Source: Anarhynchus alexandrinus (lineage: Eukaryota; Chordata; Aves; Charadriiformes; Charadriidae). Taken from it: a stretch of DNA of 64,000 nucleotides. The translations under genes and the position numbers were made by a program. Below are positions 42,201-57,200 of this stretch, piece after piece. Position 1 is the stretch's first letter, and every line of letters starts with the position of its first letter. The notes beneath the pieces are model-generated. The model was given only the letters and a program-made list of their open reading frames with translations. It had not been told where the DNA came from and did no database searches. The stretch covers positions 60,850-124,849 of the forward strand of contig VUYV01000767.1 in assembly GCA_008711295.1 (NCBI GenBank), read 5' to 3'.

Positions 42201-45200
42201 CACTGGCGAAAGACAAGCCATCATGTAGCGATGCTTAGTTCAAGGGCAGCCTCGAGACCAGCACTTCCCCAGTCCCCCCGGGAATCCAGAGAACAAGACA
42301 CTGCCTTCGCTGCGAGGTTAAGCTCAATGCTGTAAATAACATTGTCTGTACACAAACGCAAGGCAACAGAACAATTTCTTAGTGAAATCTATGCAAAGTC
42401 CCCAACAACGACCCGTTTTATACTGGGCACTGTACTGCAGAAGTCTCTACAGCCTGTAATAAAGGCAAACATCAGGCGTAATATAAAAAGCTAAGTCATG
42501 GGTGATAACCCACTAGGAAAAGAACGACAGAGTATTAGTGTGCGGTACAAGCTTTATAATCTGTCGTGCAGACCAGACATCCAGCCTGGGGAAAGCCTTT
42601 CCTCTGCAACACAGCGCTGGCAAACGGCAATTTCCCATCATCAAGGATTTCAAGCAGATTTATTAGTTTAATCCTAATAATGCAAATAAAGCCAGATGCA
42701 GAACTGGCATTAAGTCACTACATGTGGAAAAACCTGCCCATGACCCCCCTTCACGAATCTCTCAGTAAAGCACGAGCCTGTACACTTACCCTTTCCCTCC
42801 CTCCCCATTCTCCCGAAACCGAGCCAGCTCCATGCTACCAGGCCGGGTGTGAGATGGGGACAAGGCTGGCACAGGTGCCATTTCACTAACTGATCACTCT
42901 CCCAATAAATGTGCTTCTGCACTTGGATCTAGGTGGATATCCTAGCACTCGAGACCAAACTCCATGTTTGCATGTAGGGATATACCTTCAGGGTCTAGAA
43001 TTTCTTCTCTCTTAATATTTGATCCCTAACAGAGAGGCTGCAAGTCCCCCTGTTAACAGCAAGGGGTTTTGAGGCTCAAGTGATACCCCCAAGTCAGTCC
43101 ACCCCTCTTTTCCTCATCCCACTCTCTGGGGTCAGACTACCACCCGTTAGGATCCTGCTCACAAAGTTACATGCATTACTGATTACTGTCAGCTAAAGGA
43201 TTCGGGGGGCAGGTCTCCTGGCATAAGCAAGGAGAGACCAAAGCCTCTCATGGCCCAAGCAGCTGTTTGCTCGAGGCCAAACCTAACTCCTTGCTACCAG
43301 ACAGCTCCCAGGAGGCTGAGGTGCTCTGGGCATGAAGCACAGCACCATAGCATTGCTACGCCAGACCTGGTAGACACCAACCATCATTAGAGGTTGCGTT
43401 TGCTCCAGGCGGTTTCATATTTTACACCCTGCAATCTGCTTGCACATATCTCAAGCTCAGCACTGTCAGTGAATACCCTCACCGAGTTTCTAAGAAGCAT
43501 ATCTAGATTTCGGGGGAGGAAGCTCATTCTTTAAGAAATAAGACTAATCCCACGTTCAACTTCCCACAAACACCAGCGATGCATCAGCAGTCATGAAAAG
43601 ACAAAGCGCCACATTAAATTCCTGGGGCTGGGAAGGGGGAAATCTCTTCAAGACTGTCCAACATGAAGTGAAAAACAAGTAAAACATCAAGGGCCCACAC
43701 TTCCCCTTCACGCAAGTACATTCAGATGCTACCAGCCCTGAACCTTCAGCCAACTGGTATGTTTTCGTAAGCTCAACTTTTCTTGGCCAACAAATTAAAT
43801 TCTTGCTCTAGACAAAGCAACATACATACCTCAAAACAAAAAAGCCCAATGGGAACAGTGTATAAGAGCCCAACATAAGGAAATAAGCGAGAGAAAAATA
43901 TTTTTCTTTTTACTGTTGTAAAGTTTTATTAACACTAAGTGTTATTTTGAACAATTACATATAGAAAACAAACTTCTAAAGGAAAATACTAACAGCATTT
44001 CTATAAACAAACTCACACTGGTGGCTAAACTCCAGACACTAATTAAATGCATCCTGTAACCATAAAATCCTTTTCTTACTTACAAATAATTCTGAGACCT
44101 TGTTCCAAAACCTCCTATCAACTTTAGAGGGCCCACTGCTCCAGCCATACAAAATTTATTCCACCAGGAAAACAAAAAAAAACCCCAAACAAAAAAGGCA
44201 AAAAATCCCCCGTAACCTCAGGAAACATATTGCACACTGACCTGACAAAACACACAAAGGTTTTCCAGTATTAAGAGTCCCACGGTCAGCAAGTCTTTTC
44301 TCAGAAAACAGTCCCAGGGCACACTGGCAGGAAAGGAAACGGCTCTGTCTTCTGTGGGCTTATTCTTGAATTTCCTCTCATGTCAGCATGGGTAATCGGC
44401 CCCTACCGCGCACTCCAAGAACACATCCAGCATCACCCATGCAATAAGCTGATGAAAGATGTGGCAGTCACATACTTAACAGCACAGAAGAGCAAACCGA
44501 TTTTTACACTCCGGGGCGGAAGCAGCCATGTATTAACACCACCATATACACTTAATCAAATTAATTCACTTAATGATGAATAACTGTCTAATAGACACAG
44601 CTATGTTCTGCATGGTTTCCCATGACTATTCTGAGATCCCTTTGATAAAACAACGTCTGTCCATAACTTGGCAGCAGGTTCATCATCAAGGCCTACAATC
44701 CTATGGTCTGTATCAGTGATTTGCCATTTTCCAGGTGCTTAAGAAAAAGGGGGTCCAATGGTCTTTGGCCAGCACTTAGAAGCAACGTAAACTAGCAAGC
44801 ACAGTTCTCATTTGGTAACTCTAAGCTCTGGACAGACAGAAGTCCTCTTAGAATCTGTTACAAAATATAACATACAGCTTTATACCTTGTGACCTGATCA
44901 AAGTATGGAGACTTCCATCTCTAAAATGGAAGAAACTTACTTTCTAGTCACTGGATTTTTCTCTTCCCACTCCTATTACCATCAGGAATGGGGCTTTGTG
45001 TTTGCTCCCCCCACAATGGTTCCAGAAACAGCCTTCCTATAGCTATTTTTTCCAAAAGCTCTCTGTCCCAACATGGTCCCTGGCACAGCTGCATGTTCAG
45101 TGATCTCATGGTATATGTCAAAGTTCCAGAACGTGGTTTGGTTATCAGTGTCTCAAAAAAGGAGAAGACCCTGTGCATTAGAGCCAACACTTTGTTAAAA

Positions 45201-48200
45201 CATTGCATGCTTTATGGGAACATGGGTTCTTTAATTGTAGAACAGTGAACTTGCATTTGAGCTGGTCAATGACCCCCCCCCAGATTCGGGCAACACAGAG
45301 GTCCCCACTGCTTCAGCAGTGAGCTCGCACCACCAGCATGGCCTCCGCAGAGCTCCAGCAGCCTCTGAGTACGGCAGACAGCACTCTGTGCTGGCCATTT
45401 CCCTACAGGTGACAACTACAGGCCCAGCTACAAAGTTTCCCCCTCTCAGGGAATAAACACCTTGCCAGCCCCTGTGGGTCTTTGGGGAGTTTCTGCTTGT
45501 CAGGTTTCCGTATCTGATGCGGCAGCCCAACCTCCACGAAGAAACCTGACACAGGAGTTTCACCCTCCTGCCTGAAGGCCATGCCTCCTCCATCCGGCAG
45601 CCCAGGTGAGGAGCCACAGCATGTTCCTGGGCTCTAACACCACCAAAATACCCCTGCAGAAGGCAACCACTCTGGCTTCTTAGATGCAATCACTGCTCTA
45701 CCCAGTGACCACATCTGGAGGCATAAGGTGCAAAGACACCCCAGGTAACATAAATTAACTACAGCAAGGCTCCTTGTAGCCTTCTGTAATTATTTTCAAA
45801 GCAACAATGACCTTCACAGCTAAATTGTACACGTGAACTTTTGCAAAGCAGGAGAGTGAGACACTTCGAGGGCTCACAGAGAGGTAGCTATCATGTATGG
45901 TCCTCCTCAGGTGTGAAGATACACTTTGTAATTAAAACCAATATGAGGGGGAAAATGCCAGACTACAATGGTATTTTCAGCCCTGCCACAGAGCGGACGG
46001 ATGAGCAGAGAGCAAACAAACCACAATTAGTGGGAGGCAGGCACTGACCCTGCCCTACGCGCTGTCAGAGGCTTCCCATCCTCATACCAAGGCTCCCAAA
46101 TGCCTCTGTGAGCTAGACCTTTGGCTTCTGCTATCTCAGTCCTCCTCCTTCCGCAGTGGAGCGACAGTTTAATTAAAAGCAGGAGGCTGAAAAGCTGGAA
46201 ACAGGCAGGGGAGCGCTGCTGGGTTCACGCCTGACTCTGAAGTTAGATGCTGAGGCAAGGCTTCCATTTCTTTACCTGCAGAGAAGTCACTCAACATGAA
46301 GCTCCTGAGCCAGGTAGCAGGTCTGTAATGGCACCGAGCTGCCTTGGAGCGGCCAGATCAAGTCACCTGGCATTTGCCCAGACAGTCTGAGCACTTGAAA
46401 CAAGGGGATTGTCTTCCCAAACGACAGAGATATTGCAAAGGCTGCTTGGGAAAAGCCGGTAGGTAAAAATCCCACCCCGTGTTGCTTCCCACTTCTTGTT
46501 TGATGCATGAAGAATACTCATATTTAATACATTTCTGCTTACTTCAGAATATCCTGCCTAGAGCACAGTGCTGCTCTGCAGAAGGGCCAGTCTTTTGGAA
46601 CTAAGTGTGACACTTGCAAACATCACCCTGAGCTAATCCGTTGTTATTTTTCCTGCAGCAGGCCACTACTCACGAGACCATTGGCAGAGATTTGCAAACC
46701 GCTGGCACTTACCCACGTGCTCGCTGGAATTGTGTTCTTCCAAATCCAAATTATTCCACACACAGGCTGCTACAACATCCATTAGCTGTCAACAGAGGTC
46801 AGCTGAAAGGTTAAACCAGAGCCAGCATCCACCCCCACAGATGAATTACTATTGGCCACCACATTCTGCTTTGATTGTCCACCCCAGTTGTGTTTGTGCT
46901 TTAAAGGAAAGCAAAAGCAGTCAGATCCAGACTTAATTATAGTTTCTGCACTCCTGACAAGACTTGTGCTGTAGCAATCCATGCCACTGCTTGTAACACA
47001 TGTTAACATGGGAAGCATGGGCTTAATTTATTCCCTGATACACCCCAAAAGTGAACAGAACAAATTCTGTAGCGTACTACCCACCTGAACAGCCCAGCTG
47101 CTCAGGCTTCTCCCAGACAGTCAAGCTAAACGCTTACCTGGTAGAATTCAAAGTCTTGCAACCTTATGAGTACAAACACCACATTGCACTCCACTTTGTT
47201 GAAATACATAGCTCAAGGACAACTTTTGGAAGGGAAGAATGGAACATTTTGCAAGGCCATTTCTCTGAATAACAATAATAAGCGAGAGGATTTGCCATTA
47301 GCTTGCAACTCCCGCAGTTACTTTATGCCGTAGCTTTGTATGCTCACACTGCTCAGATTTCTCATCCTCTTTTTCCCCTAAGAAGTGTCACTCCAGAGAA
47401 GTACGATCTAGTACCCAGGTCTGGCAGCCCCCTCTCATCCCACTGCCTTGGTAGGAGAGCGCAGCAGCAGCTCACGACAGGCTGCTCTCCTGCAGCGAGA
47501 TGTGCAAGGGCAGACCGCCGGGCCAGCTAGGGTCCCACGCAGGTCACACGCTGCCCATACTAGATCCCATTTTCCAGGCTCAACCTCAATTCCTTATTTT
47601 TTTTCCTGGAAGCACCACGATAGGCAGCAGGGCACGCCAGGTATCCCTCTGTAAGCAAAGCACTGAACTGTTTAGTTTGGCCAACTGACTGTGCCAGCAC
47701 ATACCACGGAACAGCTGAGCACAAGTCGACAGCGGAGCAAGACCGACTGTGACAGATGAGCAGGGGTGCTGCCGAGCGAGCAGGCTCCACCGCACCGCGC
47801 TTCATCTCTCTGCGGCAGCAAGGCTTTAAAGACCTGACAGAGCAGGTAAATCCTGTCACAACTTTATGGAGCCAAACCTAAGGATTCAGGAAGACTAACA
47901 TCCCCGAAGGCAAATTCAGCCTGCTCCAAGCAAGCGTTTCCTGCAGAGGACTAGGCAAGATTAGTTCACATGAAGGAGCTTCCTGCTCTGACATGCTCTA
48001 CAACTCCAAGTGCTGCAGACCTACCTATCCCAAAACTGGGGCACAATTCCCATGCGCGGTGCATGTTTTTGCCCTTGGCTCGAGTTATTTAATGAGATAC
48101 CAAAGCAAGTGATCTGCTGCTGCACATTCCTTATTAACGCTGCAAAGGCTGGAGATGCAGCAGTCTCCACCTCTGCATTGCTCAAAGCAGTAGGTAATGC

Positions 48201-51200
48201 GTGAAGCCACGAACAGCGCCACATGGGTTGCGTACACCCCAGAGCAGCTGGGGTCTGACAGGTAAACAACTGCTCCGGGAACTTGGTAAGCCTTCAAAGA
48301 GGAAGGCTAATGCCCAGCTCTTCCTCCCTTCCTCTCACGACTGTCCAGGAGAAAGAGCTGGGTTTGTACATGCAGCATCAATGCTCCCGCTCTGCATGCC
48401 ACAGTACCAACACAGCACCAGAGCCTGGTCCTGAGGCAGGCCAGGGCATGTTGACCCCAGGAGAGTCAATGCAGGCAGGAAACCAGCCCTTTATTGGGTG
48501 CACAATAGTTTTACTTACATCTCCGTGGGCCACTCAGTAGCCCCTTAAGGGTGCAAAATGGAACATAAACCTCAGAAACAGACTTGCACAGTACTCCTAC
48601 TTGTACAGGAGCCAGGAGGACAGCACCCACCCAACCATCGCCATCCTCCCTCCTACCATTCAGCACCACTGAACCCCAAGATGCTGGGCCATGACCCGCC
48701 TCTGCAAGACACTGCATCACACCAGAAACACCAGGTACCCTACCCTGAACAGCATTCCATTGCCAAGATACTTCAGCATACAGTCCAGAAAGTGACCCAT
48801 TTACCGCAATTAACATGGATGGGGACAGCACCTGCATGCTCTTCTCTTGGGACTTCTTACCATGTATTTTACATAGGGATCAACCATCTATTTCATGCCA
48901 GAAACATTGACCATTTTTTAGCCTGTGTGAACTTTATACTTCCCTTCATTTTATGTAAGCTGTATCACAGCTAGCCTGCCTGGATTTATACTTCTAGCTT
49001 TCTGGCTCGTCCCACTGGAAGAAATCATCAGGTTACTTGGTTAGGCTATAAAAAAAATATTGCTTTCCTTAGGTTATATGAAAAACCAAGTAATGCACAT
49101 CCCATGGAAAAACTGCTTCTCTGAGCTCCATTCGTGGCGAGGCCAAACCTGGGGGGAAATGTGGCTGTGTTCAGTGACAGACTGTAGTCACACAGCAGAC
49201 TACAATTTCAAATAATGTTTTTGTTTAAGTAACAAAACCAAAACACCTCTGGCTTTGATGTTTAAGTGGTTCTGGCCTACAACAGAGAAACTCACCATGT
49301 CTCAGGAATGCTCTACATGAAAATTGCCCTCAATTGCATTTACGTAAACCCAGAGAAACAAGGTCAGTGGAGTTACTCACACTGCTCACTTTTCAAACCT
49401 TTCTTATTGAAATTACTTGTTCAATCTCCTTGAAAACATAACTTGAATATTACCCTATTTAAATACTTATTTTCTTGAAAGTGTTTTTAATTAAAAGCAT
49501 TAGTCTGGTAATGTTTCTGTGCCACAAGATCTCACTAGATCTGGTGCAACAGCGCTAGGTACATCATAAAGGTGACTATGGCCATGCCATTAATTCATTG
49601 ATCACAGCCTCGCACCTTACAAAACAAAGGAATAACTGCCTACAGTTGGAGAAAACAAAGGCAGACAAAAAATGAAGGTATTTGCCCAAGACCACCCAGC
49701 AAATCAGGAGCTGAAACACTTGCAGCATGCCAACCACACAAGCTCTAATCCCACATGGCTCTTGTAATTAATGATCTAACAATGAATAATTGCATAACTC
49801 CAAAAGCTGAATAGCAAAAGTGCTTTTCAGTAGGATGAATATTCAGCTACCTGGAAACACAAAACCCAAGGTCCCCTGACACTACTACTTTTTGGCAATT
49901 ATATATTGGAAACCAAACTAAATCGTCCAGTGACCATCTACTGTGCATGCCAGAAGGTAAGGCACTTCGAGAAGTTTAGTTTCAACTTTCAGCCAAGCTT
50001 CTTCGTAATTCAGAGCATCAGGAAGGGTTTTGGCTGCTTGGCTGAGGAGCCGGCCCAGGGCCAAAGCAGAGACTTCACAGGCACATTTCTCCCAGTGTGA
50101 AGCAGGTCCCAGATCTGGTGCCACTTTCCACCTCCACTAGACACCAGGGACTTGCGCTGCGGTCACCAAAACGGCCTACTCCCCACAAGACCACCACATT
50201 TATTAGGCCTACAATAAAGACAGGAGCCATCTGCAAAAAGCTCACTCAAAGCCAGGAAGGAGAGCTGCCCCCAGACTCTGGGCAAGGACTCATTTCATGA
50301 CTCCTGAAATGGGTCCGGCAGAGTGAAACAGCATCTTCCAGATGCTGGGACTGGTGCAGAGGCAGCACTTTGACACTTCTTGTGCCCGGTCCCTACAGGA
50401 ACCCCTCGCACATCAGCCTTGACACCGACCAGGGGAGCACCCCGAGGCCCCCGACAGCCTGCTCCCCGAAGACGCTTCGCACCTCTCACCCCCACGGGCG
50501 CTCAGAGGACTGGCAGGCACCAAGCACCTTCTCAAAAGCAGGCTGAAGGCTCAGAAATCCTGATGACTAACCAACCTCTGAAGACAGATTTGAGGGGGCC
50601 GGGGGAGAAAAAAAAACACACCACCATAAATTAGGTCAAATGCTCCTGGAAAATGCCAATTACTTTATATATAGCAGATTGCACTCAGATGTCATTTAAT
50701 CTCAGCCTGCCTTTGTCAGATATTAGCTGAAATTCCCTGCTTTGCTTCGGCTGCCATATTAGAGCACCATGTATTCAATATTAATGAGATAGATGAAACA
50801 GAATGAGACTAGGTTGGCATTTTCTGTGATAAAAGATACTTTGTGACAGAAAAGCATTTATTTCAAAGCATTAAGGATTTTTCTTGGCTCGGAAATTACA
50901 TACGGTATACAGGAAAAAAAAGGAAACCATTTTCAAATGTAACTAAAAACTTAATCTTCTGATTCTAGAAGCTAACAAAGACATAATCATCGATTCATTG
51001 TTTCTTCTGTTAAAACCAGCAACAACTTGTGTCTACACCCTTGCCCTTACACACAGGCCAAAAATTTTCAGAGCACACAACTCCATGACTGACCAAGAAA
51101 TAAGAGGCACAATGAAACCTGCTATGGCTCAACCAGGACGCGAAACAGATTTGAGGGAAGAAAAAGCAGCAGCCAACGGATGTGGTGGTGAAGTGGTGTG

Positions 51201-54200
51201 ATTTACCACTAAAGCAAGTCACCAGATGATCTAGCAAATCCCTGCTCCTCTTGGGGTCTTGACATAAAGATTTGAGGACTGTGCACATGTTCAGTCCCAG
51301 ACAGCTGCATTAAGCCTTATAATCACTGCTAGCATTTACAGCTAGCAATATACCTGCTCACAGTACGACAACCTAATCTTTTAGCCCTGAAAGCTGAGAA
51401 TAAATGACAACTGTTTCCAGTTATTTAATTCAGCCATTTCTGAAAATATCAGTCTTGACACCTCAAACTCTCAACAAGACAAAAATAAAGACTATTGAAA
51501 TATCACTAACTATTCTGCTTCTAGGTTCATTCTGCAGGTATCCAAGAAATTTATTTCTACTGATTAAAACAAAAGGAGTCAACAAATAAAGATCTTTAAT
51601 CATACAAAGAAGNCCTACTGATAAAAACAAAAGGAGTCAACTAAACAAAAGGAGTCAAATAAAGATCTTTAATCATACAAAGAAGCCAGAAAAAGAAAAT
51701 CCAACTACGTTTATGCACAACCTCTTTATTGGCAATCCTGTACATTTCCTACGCACATCTGGAGGATGTGGGGAAATCCACGTTATTGCAGAGAGATGCC
51801 AAGAACGAGTGTCAACGATAACCAGATACCTTCACCTTTCCAGGTTGTACATTTCTTACTTCCAAGCTAGGCTGTTGCCTGCCAAATTTTGTCCGGGAAA
51901 AATAAAGCCAAGACCGTCACCCTGCTATTCTTCATCCATTTGAAAGCTGCCAAAAGCTCATAGGCTGACTCAGATTGGAGGAGATGGGCTTTCGTAGGGT
52001 CTGAAATGGGATGATTTGTGTGCTTTAAAAAGCAAAGATTTGGCTGTGGCTACAAGCAGGAACCTCCATCTGAAAGAATAAAATCAGACTTGCAATTTGA
52101 GCTCTAACGCAGCTTGTGCTCTTGTACTTTACTGGCAATCAGTCACCATGCTGCCCTGTGGAAGAGGGAAATAGGAGCTCACGCTGTCACCGAGCAAGGC
52201 AAGCAAGCCGTCTAACAAACTTGCTCCTCTCTCACCTTAATTTTGTTTACAGACAAAAACAGAGGCTGCCACCACCAGACTGTCAGAAACTTAATTCAAG
52301 CCTCGGTAATGTGCTTAAGTAAAGCATTTAGCACACTCGGTGCATTCAACACACGTCTGGCAAATAGATTCTGTCGAGTCTCTTGCTTACACAGGACATC
52401 ATGCTTTAAATTGCACCCAGTTAACCCCCCGGCTGAACACCCACAGACTTTGCAGAACACCTTCAGGTTCACAGACAGCCCCAAACAGTCCTGCAAATCA
52501 CTTACAGAGATCCCCCTCGGGAATCAAAACACTATTTCTCCCCTCTTCCATTCCCATCATGTGAGAGATGTTATTATAATTTTTTGAATGAAATACATGA
52601 GATGCATGCAGATTTAAAAAAAAAAATCCTTTTAGAACTACCACTGCATACAGGAATCAGTTCTCAGGAGCTGCTGGCAAAGCAGGTGATATATGTGGCA
52701 AAACCAAAATGTTTCGTAAACAAGACTTTTTCTATTAGCTTGTGCCAAGTATTCTTTACCAGATATGGCAAAAAAAACCCCAACCACCACCCCCACAATT
52801 ACAGTACTTTAATAACATATTTCCAGCAGCTAAATCCCATCTGAAAATATATCTGGGATGCAGAAAAGGTAACAGAAAATCCAATTAGATAATAGAAAGA
52901 TCTAAAGAAGCCATAAGCTCAGATGGGGGGGGGAATTTCCAAAACAAACAAAAAACCCACCCCAAAACCCAGTAGTAGTTTGCTCTTTGCCATCACCTTA
53001 TGTGGGATGCTACTAAAGAAAACAAAAAGCCTAAGCTGGCAAGAAAAAGATTCAGGTCCTCCATATTTCCAGCAACTTCGAAACCTCTAACTGCAAATTC
53101 AGATCCTAAGGCTACTTAGCCACTTCTCTAAACACAGGCACAGTCTGTATTTTTAAATCAGGAGTCTCAAAGATAGCTCAAGACTTGTTAATTGCCGAGC
53201 TCAGCAAAATATTTATCCTACAAATGGCAATAATAGCCTTAGGACTACGCATTTCAATCCAGCAGTGGGTATCACTTATATTGGACAAACAGAGTGCAGC
53301 CAGTGGGAGAAAACTTGCAGAAGGGCTGGGTATTGCTGATGGAAAGCCACATGCAGCTTGTCCTCCTTCTCACAGCTCTTTCTCCACCACCTCGTGCAAT
53401 GCCTACACCCGCATTAATCCCACCTGCCCGAGCTGTGCATGAAAACAGCTCTGGCTACCCCTGCAAATCCTGGCCCACATACATGAAAACCAAACACTGC
53501 AGTGTAGAGAGGGGAAAAGCATCCAGATGTAACGCAGCAGCCAAAAAAAAAAGCATCTCTTATTCCCATCTCACTGAATGCACCACATTGCAGCATGCAA
53601 ACTAGCACTTACAGGGAGAAAGAACATGACTGGGAGTAAGTTTTTGTTACCACTGCTCTTGGCTAAGACAGCAAGACCCCGAACTTGGTTTTCTGCCTCT
53701 GATCTGGAGCATCCTCCACCAGTATTAAGGCTGAATGCTAACAGCACCGTGGTGTTTGTCTGAACCATTATTACGCATCACTTATTACAGTAGGCTGGAG
53801 AGCTGTTCACAGAGCTGGAAGCAAAGGCAGCTAGATAGCGTACCTAAAAAAAGCTTGAAGTACTATTGTGGGGGGTTTTTTTTGTTTCTTTTTAAATCAC
53901 CTGGTTGCACCCAAGTGTTCTGAGCTGAAACTGCTTCAGTATCTTTTCCTGCAAGAGCCACCGTAGCTCACAGGACTGAAGGCTAGAGCCAAACCAAGCC
54001 AAAGAGGTTGGACAAGGCAGCAGCATTTGCCAAGCCAACAGGAGACCCTGTCCCCTTGGCACGTCTCCTGCAAAGCAACCACAGGCTACCGAGCGGCCTC
54101 GCGCCCGTGCTGTCGGCATTACCTCGAAAGGAAGAGGCACACCAAGGGCACAAAAAGAGCCACAACCCTCAAATCTCTCCAGAGCAGGCAGCCAGCCAGT

Positions 54201-57200
54201 AAAGCCATCTCTTGGGGGCTGCAGGGGTGGGAAGGGGACATATAAAACATGCCTCAGCACTGAGTAAATATTTTACTTCTCAGATTCATGCTGCTTACTT
54301 AATCAATCCCCATCATTATTTCAGAGGCCCTACTCAGACACTAAAATTGATTCCCCATGATCTCATCTACACAAAATAAGGACCTTCCAAGTATCCCCAT
54401 CAGATCCTGACTACAGGTCAGCTCACTTCACACTGGAAAATCTCAAGGCCCTGAGCTCGTGGTGGGCTGGACACAAAACCTGCCCCACAACTGAGGCTGT
54501 GCTGAAACCAAGGCAAGGAGGAGGCAGGTTCCCACCATTGTTAACATCAACGGGAGCAACAAAAAATGTCTGAAAGAATTTCCTATTGCAGACAAGGCAC
54601 AAAGGTGAACAAAGGAAATGAAGAGTTCACCAACTAAAATACAGCCCTGCGTGCACCACCCAGGTCTGCTTCCCTGGCACATGCAGCTGAGCCAGGCCAG
54701 GCCCAAAACGCCACACTTGGCAGCTGAAAGCAGGCAAAGAAGCCAAAACCCATGCCCCTGGCCATCTCGGCAGCCCCAGCAATGCCACTCAAGTCCACAA
54801 CACCACCACGTTCACTGGGAGAAGAGTACGCAGCCCCGCAACGCTCCCTGGAGGATACCCGACAAGCAGGGACAGCTCAGCCTTGCATTTAGCTTGGAAA
54901 GCGACAAGCTGAGAAGTAACCAGGGCTATGCTGACCTGTGCCTGGAGCTTGACAATCCTCTCCCCACCCTGGGGTCCATCCCCGACCCAGATCATCCCCC
55001 AGCCTCTCAGTCTCAGCTCTCCACCTGCAATAGCTCCTCTCCCACCCAGTCGCACCTTCATCAGTGAAGATGACCAGACACCCAGCTAACAAGAGCACAC
55101 AAACACACAGAGACAAACATGTATCCCCTTTCTCAGCACTCATCTGACTGTTTAAAATCAGCCATCATGGTGGTCCTGCTCCACCCACCAACGCACATGG
55201 ATGTTGCTTTCCAAAGACACTGCCCCACCACTTTTGCTGACCCCAGTGGGTGGCAGATCTGCTGCTTAGAGAAAGACAAAGCACGTGGAGTCCTCAGCTC
55301 CATTAGCCCCGCTCTACCTTCTCATCTCTTTCATTCCTTCCCCTCCATGGAAACTGGCAGTCTCTCATTATCAAGTATTTTTAAACCAGATGGAAGAATA
55401 TATTGTGCTGTATTAATATCTCAGATAATGTTTTCCATGGTTCCCAAGTAAAATTTGTATTCCAGCTTCATTTCCATCAATTTTTGTTTGACTTGGAGAA
55501 GAGTATACATTAGTGTATACATATGAGCAAACATGAGTTTTGCTCCTTTAACTAGACCAAACTATGATTCTGTAAACATTTAGGATAAACAAATAAACAG
55601 AAGGGTAGGGAGGCCAGAGCCCTCTTCCATGCTCTCAACTACTGAGAAACCACCCAGCACTGGTCAAGATGATGGCAATTAACCCAAGAAAAGGAAACGT
55701 GTACCTATCTAGCACATCTCAACAGTTTCCAGACTGCAAGTGGCTTATCTCACACGGAGCCCAGATGACCATATGCATCCTTCCACCCCCATGTATGTTT
55801 AAGCATATGCATGGCTTTCATCAGCTGAGAGGTCCCATGGCAGCTCCCAGCACCAGTCCTGCCAAAACCTTGCTTATGCATGCCTTTACATTTACATAGC
55901 CAGATCAGTCTCTATTAAATCAAATGAAATTACAGGCAGCGCATTACACATGTGCCTTCACATCTGTGGGATCAGGGCCTTAAAATGAAAGCCGCCCATC
56001 TTACCAAAACACACCCTGCTCTGCTACAATTAAACACAGACACTTCAGAGCAGCTCGCTGAAGTTACTTTTTATGCATGCTTTTACAATTAACATAATGT
56101 CATATCCTGCCAGGACGTAAAAGGTTGTGACTCAGGAATGTTATCATAGTTTTAAGTCAAACTGACTTGCTTTTTGTTTCATTCCTTTTCTTTTCCCCTT
56201 TCCTTCAATTCTACCCCCATGCTCACTCCAACAAGACACACACCACTCAGGCCCTTATAAAATATGATTATTACGTTGAAAGCTTAATAGGCAAATGTTC
56301 ATCAGCCTTGCTTTGCTCTACCATATGATTAACTATTCCTTCAAATTCCTTCCTACCCCCCAGCAACACAACAGCAGCATGCAAAGTGGTAGCAGAAAGG
56401 ATTAGATAAGAAGGCATACGAGACAAAACACCCCCAACATCTACTGAATACCAGCCCACTGTCCTTTCTTCTCTTATCACCCTAAGATAAAACAACTCGC
56501 CTCCAAAAAGCAATGATTCTGGAGGATGAACAATCTGCCCCACAGCTGCTTACAAGGTAGCTGAGTGCCCTTATCCTTCCCTCTCCCACACGCTTCTCAC
56601 ATGGAAGGATGCTCTACTCTGCAGTCAGTCTCTCTGGACTGGACTCAGTGGCACACTGATATCAATTTAGTTTAACTGGCACAAAACCCTCTCTGGATGC
56701 TGTTTTGGGATTGCTCCTGGACTTCAGTTAACCAAAAACTTAAGAGGCTGAGTAGTGGCATCAGTTTAATGTAATGACAGAGAAATAAAGCAAAACATAT
56801 ACACAAGAACAAACAGCAATCACTTCTTGTAATAAGCCATGTTCCTGAACCTATTTATGATGTGAGGTTGCTACTCTACACAAAGCAAAACAGCTCTGCT
56901 TGACAATACCCTTCAGCCTGCCTAAAAACCAGCTGAATTAGCTATTTCAATGCATCCTCTTACAATGGAAGACAGACCTCAATTTCCAAGCATGCTTCAG
57001 ACCTTAAGATCAAGGAATCATTTCAGAAGAAGCTTTACAAATTCTGTTAACAAACATCAGCTCCTATTTTGCTTAGTAGCATAACTTCCCCACCTCCGGT
57101 AACACCATTAACTCCATCTCCATACATTTGCTTTGCCACATCAGAGGAACCATATAGCCCCCGCAGATCCATAAGCGCATAATAAATGTTAAAAGAAACT

